Shown piece by piece: positions 1 through 5,144 of a stretch of 7,897 bases of DNA. Below the pieces are notes generated by a model. That model was not told where the DNA came from and did not search any database. It saw only the letters and a program-made list of their open reading frames with translations. This DNA is from an uncultured Verrucomicrobiota bacterium (GTDB lineage: Bacteria; Verrucomicrobiota; Verrucomicrobiae; Verrucomicrobiales; DEV007): NCBI GenBank assembly GCA_902591645.1, contig CACJBM010000075.1, forward strand, positions 1 through 7,897, given 5' to 3'. A program made the position numbers and the translations under genes. Numbering within the stretch: position 1 is the first letter of the stretch; every line of letters starts with the position of its first letter.

Positions 1-15
1 TTATTTTGATCTGAT

Positions 16-71
16 ATTAATTGTACGGAACTAAGTGGTCAAAACCAATTCGTACTCATTAATACTTTTTT
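16..71 (+). terminator. Possible AT-rich intrinsic terminator for a gene left of the window
   Basis: An interrupted hairpin can be drawn by eye. Positions 16-21 pair with 58-63 (6 bp), 23-26 with 52-55 (4 bp), 28-30 with 49-51 (3 bp), and 36-39 with 44-47 (4 bp, closing a CAAA loop). A run of six T follows at 66-71. The polarity suits a plus-strand transcript entering from the left and converging on the epimerase-like gene. The stem is AT-rich and bulged, so it could be weak or fortuitous. There is no matching T-run on the minus-strand side. Confidence 0.3.
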
Positions 72-75
72 CTGT

Positions 76-91
76 TCACTTAATTAAGTGA
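76..91. repeat. 16-bp perfect palindrome at the end of the epimerase-like gene
   Basis: The sequence TCACTTAATTAAGTGA is identical on both strands. It covers the TGA stop (76-78, minus strand) and the last codons of the epimerase-like gene. It has no spacer and no T-run in the transcribed direction, so it is not a convincing terminator. It may be a protein-binding dyad or chance in AT-rich DNA. Confidence 0.35.
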
Positions 92-1017
92 GTAAGTGCC
101 TTGTGCAGAGAGGGATAGGTTAATTTGTAGCCTAGTTCTGGCATGCGTTTTGAGTATACAGACAAGTCAGCGAGTAGAGTTTCTTCTGCCATTTCTCCGA
201 ATATCAATTTAATTAAGATTTCCGGTGCCGGTAAAAGGGCAGGGCGATTCAATAGTTTTGCTAAGGCATTAGTGAATTCCTTGTTAGTTACTGGTTCATC
301 TGCCACAGCATTAATAGGGCCGTTCCATCTATCATCAGATAAGGCTTCGTTAATCATGCCAACAAGATCATCAATCGAAATCCAACTCATTCTTTGAAGC
401 CCGGACCCTATCCGACCTCCTAGCCCCAGTTTCATGAATGGAAGCATTTTCTTTAAGGCACCACCAGTAGGCGTTAGCACGACGCCAATGCGCATAATAC
501 ATACTCTAATATTTGCTTCGAGTGCAGGGTTCGTCGCTTCTTCCCAACCTTTGCAGACAGTGGACAAGAACCGTTTTCCCGGAGGCGAATCTTCAGTATG
601 AGATTCATTGGAATCTTGATCATAATAATTTATTCCGGAAGCGCTGATGAGAACTTTTGGAGGAACAGGTAATTTTGCGATTGATTCAGATAGTAGTCTT
701 GTGCCTCTTTCTCGACTCTTTGAGATTTTTTCTTTTTGTGATTTACTCCATCTGCGACTCGTTATGTTTTCTCCGGCCAAATGAATCACAGCATCGAGTT
801 GCTGTGATTTAGATAGATCAATCGAGTCCGATTGTGGATTCCATTTAATGTCTTGATCATCGATGGGGTTTCTAGTCAGACGTATGACTTTGTGTCCTTT
901 TGTTTCAAGATATGGAATCAAGTGTTTGCCTACCATTCCTGTGGCTCCACTGATTAATATGTTTTTAGCTTTCAAGGTAAGTTTATTAGTAATGTATAGT
1001 TGCTGGGATTTTCCCAT
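76..1017 (-). CDS. TIGR01777 family NAD(P)-binding epimerase-like protein (extended SDR, YfcH/SDR39U1 type)
   Basis: Cytoplasmic Rossmann-fold protein of 313 residues, close to the usual family length. Visible motifs are the nucleotide-binding loop GATGMVG (24-30), HLAGENI (79-85), SRERGT (101-106), the SASGINYY region (125-132), TEDSPPG (141-147), RIGVVL (176-181), and the family stretch from GG (185) through GLGG and GSG to SWISIDDL (211-218). The C-terminal part (about 235-310) fits the DUF1731 domain: NAVADEPVTN, then a RP..LPAPE segment and GEMAEETLL. This ending separates TIGR01777 from other SDRs. The substrate and reaction are unknown for the family; older 'cell division inhibitor' labels are unreliable. 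The start is ATG at 1015-1017 with no clear Shine-Dalgarno. It gives roughly 15 residues before the first beta strand that most relatives lack, so a later start is possible. The gene stands alone on its strand, divergent from the DUF58 gene. Confidence 0.93.
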   Translation of the reverse strand: MGKSQQLYITNKLTLKAKNILISGATGMVGKHLIPYLETKGHKVIRLTRNPIDDQDIKWNPQSDSIDLSKSQQLDAVIHLAGENITSRRWSKSQKEKISKSRERGTRLLSESIAKLPVPPKVLISASGINYYDQDSNESHTEDSPPGKRFLSTVCKGWEEATNPALEANIRVCIMRIGVVLTPTGGALKKMLPFMKLGLGGRIGSGLQRMSWISIDDLVGMINEALSDDRWNGPINAVADEPVTNKEFTNALAKLLNRPALLPAPEILIKLIFGEMAEETLLADLSVYSKRMPELGYKLTYPSLHKALTHLIK

Positions 1018-1117
1018 GAAATTTTTCTTATAAGTGATTCGACATGATCAACTAAATGAACGAAATTTACCTTAGCTTGGATCTGAATTTAGCATCATAA
1101 ATCATTGGATCTTTTTT
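1018..1117. promoter_or_regulatory. Divergent intergenic region, presumed promoters for both flanking genes
   Basis: This 100-bp AT-rich spacer separates the minus-strand epimerase-like gene from the plus-strand DUF58 gene, so it should carry both promoters. No strong sigma70 box pair is visible. On the minus strand, TATAAG (plus 1028-1033) resembles a -10 element but would leave only a very short leader. On the plus side, the octamer TTGGATCT occurs twice, at 1077-1084 and 1105-1112. The GGA of the second copy (1107-1109) lies 8 nt before the ATG at 1118 and is the only Shine-Dalgarno-like element there. Confidence 0.4.
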
Positions 1118-2260
1118 ATGCCTTTAGTCGTGATCAAGAAAAGTAAAGAAAGTCCAAAGATGACGCCTCGCGGTAAGGGTCTAGTTGGAATGTCAGTTGC
1201 TATGATTGTTATTGGCTCAATGATTGGAGAATCTTTAATCGTTCAGTTGGGTGTTTTTGGGGTCATTATCTTATTTTTCGCTTATTATGCTGCGAAGCAA
1301 AACGCTAAAAAATTAAGGATATTAAGGAGAATTCCTAGGACTGTTTTTTCGGGGCATGATTTTAATTTTGAATTGGAAATAACGAATAAGAAGCGGTGGA
1401 TGAGTTCTCGTAATATAATGATCTATGATCATTATTTGCCGTTTTCTGAGAAAGGTTTTGCCTGTGATTTGATTAGACCTGGGCAGAGCCTGACTGAGGA
1501 CTTTGGGACTCGGGTAGTGGAGAGAGGAACTGTCAAAGGGAAGGGATACCGAATCGTTTCGGATTTTCCTCTTGGACTATTTCATGTAGTGAAGCGTCGA
1601 CGTGGGATGGAAGTGATGCAGGTTTATCCAAGGCCAATGCTTACCGCAGCTATTAAATCGACGGTGGCCGGTGGAGGTGAAGGGAATTCGTTAATGTCAT
1701 TTATGAACAATAATGATGGGGAAATATGTGGATCTAGAGAATTTCAGAAAGGGGATAAAGTGAATCAGATTATTTGGCCTGCTTATGCAAGGATAGGACG
1801 ACTTTACGTCCGCGATTATGATTATTCACAGCCTCAGAGATATTCTTTGGTTTTCCATTCCTATTCTCCTTCCGGGAAACTCATTTGGCCGGAAGTCTTT
1901 GAGCATGCAATTAGTTTGGTCACTGGTCTAATATTAATGTGTAGGGACCAGAATATTCCTTTCGAAATTTGCGGTCCTTTCACTGGATGGGAAATGATTG
2001 AAATAGAAAATCCTCGTTTTATTTCAGAAGTGCTAAAATGTTTGGCTGAAGCTCAGCACGATCCCGAGTCTGATCTTGAAGTAGTTTCCAAAGTGTTAAT
2101 GACTCTGTCTGGTACTCATCCTGTCTTCGTGATTAGTGAGGCTTCAGTTGACACATGGGCTGATAAGTTACCTCAACTTCCAAGAGTCATTAATTGCGTT
2201 GATAACGAGGTCTTAAAGTCAAAGAAACCTAAGCTAAAAGATTTTCGTAGTGTGGCTTAA
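1118..2260 (+). CDS. DUF58 domain membrane protein
   Basis: The protein has 380 residues. A basic N-terminus is followed by two closely spaced membrane segments (about 21-37 and 38-58) and then the basic stretch KQNAKKLRILRR, so the rest should be cytoplasmic. The DUF58 signature is clear: DFPLGLF (149-155), then R207-E-F, KGDKVNQIIWPAYARIGRL (211-229) and VRDYD (231-235), followed by a von Willebrand A-like segment (242-340). In the family this fold usually opens with an Asp-containing strand; here the equivalent position reads VFHSYSPSG, with His247. DUF58 proteins usually occur with MoxR ATPases and TgpA-like transglutaminases, and the next gene is such a transglutaminase; their exact role is not settled. 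The start is ATG 1118, with GGA 8 nt upstream; a second ATG at 1160 (Met15) also precedes the first membrane segment. The reading frame ends with TAA overlapping or abutting the next gene. Confidence 0.92.
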   Translation: MPLVVIKKSKESPKMTPRGKGLVGMSVAMIVIGSMIGESLIVQLGVFGVIILFFAYYAAKQNAKKLRILRRIPRTVFSGHDFNFELEITNKKRWMSSRNIMIYDHYLPFSEKGFACDLIRPGQSLTEDFGTRVVERGTVKGKGYRIVSDFPLGLFHVVKRRRGMEVMQVYPRPMLTAAIKSTVAGGGEGNSLMSFMNNNDGEICGSREFQKGDKVNQIIWPAYARIGRLYVRDYDYSQPQRYSLVFHSYSPSGKLIWPEVFEHAISLVTGLILMCRDQNIPFEICGPFTGWEMIEIENPRFISEVLKCLAEAQHDPESDLEVVSKVLMTLSGTHPVFVISEASVDTWADKLPQLPRVINCVDNEVLKSKKPKLKDFRSVA

Positions 2261-4172
2261 TGCGGTTATGGATAGCGTATTTCAGATTGGCAGTTTCGTT
2301 GTTTTACTTGGTTCTATTTTGTTAATAACTTGGTTATTTTCAATTAAGGGGAACTCTAGTCGTAATGTCATTACTTCTCTGAGTTTTTATATTGCGGTTT
2401 CGATTTCTTTATTTTTCTTTACTGCTAACGAAGGGGAAGGATTGATGAGTTTTTGGGTGGTGCTTGGGGCGATGTCTTTGTGCATTGGTATTATGGTCTG
2501 GGCCTTTGAATGGCGAGTCGATCGGTTAAGATTTGTTCTGGCTCATAAAAGGAATGATTCTTCATGGTTCCTGTTGTTTGGTTTTTCTGCCCTATTGTCT
2601 GTGCTGATAGCGTTTCTTTTTGTGAGGCCATTGCCGCTGGTTGGAACCCAATTTGTTAATTTGGGACAATCAGTCAAAAACACCTTGCCTTCTCTTATTG
2701 AAATTACAGATAGGATAAGAAATACGACTCAAGTGGGTAATGATGAATCAGAGCAAACCAAAGTTTCAGGTACTGGTTTTGATAATCGCAGAGAATTGCC
2801 AAAAAAGGGAAATATTAATCTAGGTAATCAAGAAGTGATGTATCTGCGGATCCCTGATGGCGGAGAATTTAATAAATTCATTGCTCGGCAAAATTATGTC
2901 CGGAATGCGGTCCTAGACAAATATGTTGGAGACGCTTGGGAGTCCTTGAGCATGGAAAAGGAATGGCGTTCCGATGAAATGGATGGAGTTAAGGATGATT
3001 GGGTCAGGATCGCTGAAGGGAAGGGTATTTTGCATGAGATTTATTTACCTGTGTCTGGTGGAGCCGGGTTACCTGCGATTCAGAACCCATTGGCCTATAG
3101 GTTGAAATTTATAATTGGTTCAGGTTTTAATTCGTATCAGGCTGAACTTAGAGGATCAGTTCGTTATCAGGTCGAGTCTCGGCCCCTCGTCTGGTCAGAA
3201 ATCAGGGGAGAAGCTCAAGGAATTTCTCCAAGAATTAGTCCTGACCTTCTTTCTCCAGCGAAAGGTAATTTGGGCCGTAAAGTTAAATCTCTATTTTCTG
3301 AAATTACTGAGGGGTTAATTTCTGCACCCGCGAAGTTGGATTCGATTCAGAGTTATTTAAGGTCGGAGTTTAAATACAGTACAGAGGTTAAGAATCTGAA
3401 AAGCTTATCAGCGATGGAGAATTTTCTATTTCAAGAGCGTGCTGGATGGTGTGACTATTTTGCTTCTGCTGCGGCGCTCCTTGCTCGTGAGGCTGGATAT
3501 CCTTCGCGAACAGCTTATGGATTTTCTGGTGGGAGAGCCTTCACTGAAGGAGGGATTGTTTCTTATGATGCCTCAGATGCTCATGCATGGGCTGAGGTGC
3601 TGGTGCAGGGGCATGGCTGGGTAGTTTTTGATGGGACTCCAGTTGGAGCCGGGGCAGCGCGGCTCCCTGCACGGTCGAACATTGAGGATTTAAAAGCCCC
3701 GGAACTTTCATCATACAAGGATGCTCATGAAAGTGAGAACAACGTTGAGATTGCTAAAGATCCTGAAGGGGATAAGAGAACGCAGCTGATTTGGCTTGCT
3801 GGTTTGTTGGGTCTACTTGCTCTCTTTTTCTTGAAAGTATTTGTTAAGAGCTTTATCAAAAAAGTAAAGAAAAGTGACCTGGATGGGGCATCAGAAAGGG
3901 AGCTTTATCTGGACCGAGATGCTCCGCCCTATTTGTTGGAGTTTTTAAGAATGTGTTTAGAGCTTGGTCGTCCAAAGGCCAAGGGAGATACGATCAGAGA
4001 GGCTATTCAAAGGGTCAGGAATGAGAAGGAGTTTGAGGCCGAAGCGTTTGACCTTTTAGCGAATTATCATTATGCCGTCCGATATGCCGGATCTGAGCGT
4101 GATAGAGCCACAGAAGCAGCGCTAAAGAAATCGTTCCGCCGTCTCCGCAAGGGAAGAGGAGTCTCTCTTTAA
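2250..4172 (+). CDS. Membrane-anchored transglutaminase-like protein (TgpA/DUF3488 type with DUF4129-like tail)
   Basis: The protein has 640 residues. Four hydrophobic segments (about 9-31, 36-57, 65-86, 104-127) precede a large extracytoplasmic region, then a fifth segment (512-533) and a basic cytoplasmic tail. The loop 32-38 and the very basic loop 88-103 should be inside. The acidic loop 58-64 and the catalytic domain should then be outside, with the N-terminus outside. The transglutaminase core carries the Cys-His-Asp triad: Cys401 in AGWCDYFASA, His445 in DASDAHAWAEV and Asp461 in VVFDGTP. The tail (about 550-635, with GDTIREAIQRV) resembles DUF4129. The family is thought to act on cell-envelope peptides or proteins; the substrate is unknown. 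The start is ambiguous: GTG at 2250 overlaps the DUF58 gene by 11 bp, while ATG at 2268 (residue 7) begins 7 nt after its stop. Neither has a clear Shine-Dalgarno, and coupling to DUF58 translation is likely. Confidence 0.92.
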   Translation: MWLNAVMDSVFQIGSFVVLLGSILLITWLFSIKGNSSRNVITSLSFYIAVSISLFFFTANEGEGLMSFWVVLGAMSLCIGIMVWAFEWRVDRLRFVLAHKRNDSSWFLLFGFSALLSVLIAFLFVRPLPLVGTQFVNLGQSVKNTLPSLIEITDRIRNTTQVGNDESEQTKVSGTGFDNRRELPKKGNINLGNQEVMYLRIPDGGEFNKFIARQNYVRNAVLDKYVGDAWESLSMEKEWRSDEMDGVKDDWVRIAEGKGILHEIYLPVSGGAGLPAIQNPLAYRLKFIIGSGFNSYQAELRGSVRYQVESRPLVWSEIRGEAQGISPRISPDLLSPAKGNLGRKVKSLFSEITEGLISAPAKLDSIQSYLRSEFKYSTEVKNLKSLSAMENFLFQERAGWCDYFASAAALLAREAGYPSRTAYGFSGGRAFTEGGIVSYDASDAHAWAEVLVQGHGWVVFDGTPVGAGAARLPARSNIEDLKAPELSSYKDAHESENNVEIAKDPEGDKRTQLIWLAGLLGLLALFFLKVFVKSFIKKVKKSDLDGASERELYLDRDAPPYLLEFLRMCLELGRPKAKGDTIREAIQRVRNEKEFEAEAFDLLANYHYAVRYAGSERDRATEAALKKSFRRLRKGRGVSL

Positions 4173-5125
4173 TTCTCTACGATCCAGATGTTTCGGTAAC
4201 GGACAGGGTTGCTGTGGTTCTGTAGATGAATATTACCCTGACTGGATCTCTTTCTGAGATTTACCTTATCGTGAATAATAATGCCATTATGCTTCACAGT
4301 CATAATGGGCGGCTTGTCCTTGGTGGCTGCCTGAAATTCAACGTCGTAAGTCTGCCAACGGAGTGGAGGATAACACATGTTAACGTCTGGTCTTTTCCAC
4401 TTATAGAGGCCTCCGCATTCGTTTGATTCTCCGGAAAGTCCAAACGAGTCAAGCATCTGTGTCTCGGTTCCAAGCAAATACATTCCGCTGTTTCCACGGC
4501 CCTGACCCCTTGCCTTTGGCATGTAGGGGAGCCTGAACTCAATGTGTAAGGTAAAGTTTTTGAAGTCATTGCGTGCCGAGTTTACTCCCTCCATTAGTAA
4601 TCCGTCCTCAGTCTTCCGAGCCCCAGTCTTCCAGTGCTCAAGAGAAGAGCCGTCAAAGAGTTTGATTGCGCCTTCAGGTGCCTTCATTCCCATTGTCGGG
4701 CTTTTTCTCTCAACGCGATTGAGTGTTCCGAGTGCCTTCCCCCCGGCACTGTAAATGGTGAGCTTTCCTTCTTTCAGGACAGCAGATGATCCGCCTTCTT
4801 CTTTTTTGAAGGTCACTGATCCGTCATCGGCTTGCTTTGCCTCCGATTGGGCTCTCTCACTAAGGTCCCAACCATTGCCCGGAAGCCCTCCCTCGAATCC
4901 TACCGCATTAAAGATTCCGTTTCCGAGCGCAACGACTTGAATTCCTACAATTGACTTGTTTCCGTTCCCTTTCGTGTAAGACCCCTCATATTCACCTTGG
5001 ATCGAGAAATCAGGATCTTTGGCAGCATCTTCAGGTGTAGAGTAAGCGCCTTTCTTGTCCGGAGCTGAAAAAGCATAGGTAAGGAAAATTGATGAGAATA
5101 AGGTTAATTGGATCAGTGGCTTCAT
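4169..5125 (-). CDS. Secreted DUF1080 (3-keto-disaccharide hydrolase family) protein with N-terminal accessory domain
   Basis: The protein has 318 residues. A signal peptide (about 1-21, MKPLIQLTLFSSIFLTYAFSA) indicates export. Residues about 35-148 form an accessory domain with GIQVVALGNGIFNAV (61-75) and GGLPGNGWD (79-87). I recall a similar segment before DUF1080 in other PVC proteins but know of no assigned function. The DUF1080 domain (PF06439, concanavalin-like fold) runs from AIKLFDGSSLEHW (153-165) to the end. It shows GRGNSGMYL (209-217), LDSFG (225-229), ECGGLYK (236-242), LRWQTYDVEF (255-264), HNG..IHD (279-286) and IHLQNHSNPVRYRNIWI (299-315). Pfam links the family to hydrolysis of 3-keto-disaccharides; activity here is inferred. 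The ATG lies 19 nt after the stop of the dehydrogenase gene, so the two are probably co-transcribed. Only a distant GGA serves as a possible ribosome site. Its stop shares bases with the convergent transglutaminase gene. Confidence 0.93.
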   Translation of the reverse strand: MKPLIQLTLFSSIFLTYAFSAPDKKGAYSTPEDAAKDPDFSIQGEYEGSYTKGNGNKSIVGIQVVALGNGIFNAVGFEGGLPGNGWDLSERAQSEAKQADDGSVTFKKEEGGSSAVLKEGKLTIYSAGGKALGTLNRVERKSPTMGMKAPEGAIKLFDGSSLEHWKTGARKTEDGLLMEGVNSARNDFKNFTLHIEFRLPYMPKARGQGRGNSGMYLLGTETQMLDSFGLSGESNECGGLYKWKRPDVNMCYPPLRWQTYDVEFQAATKDKPPIMTVKHNGIIIHDKVNLRKRSSQGNIHLQNHSNPVRYRNIWIVEN

Positions 5126-5144
5126 GTCAGTGCAAGTGTTCCGG

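Noticed and set aside
143..397. Plus-strand 84-codon frame inside the epimerase-like gene
   Set aside because: It is antisense to the conserved C-terminal domain and its translation has no recognisable domain.
2260..2262. ATG overlapping the TAA of the DUF58 gene as a start for the next gene
   Set aside because: It is out of frame with the transglutaminase; the in-frame starts are GTG 2250 and ATG 2268.
4154..4170. AAGAG...CTCTT hairpin followed by TTT at the end of the transglutaminase gene
   Set aside because: Only about 5 bp of stem within coding sequence and no proper T-run; too weak to call a terminator.
4226..4940. Short frames on both strands inside the DUF1080 gene (plus at 4226-4426, 4542-4754 and 4755-4940; minus at 4300-4569)
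   Set aside because: All overlap a well-supported DUF1080 gene, lack family motifs and have no ribosome site.
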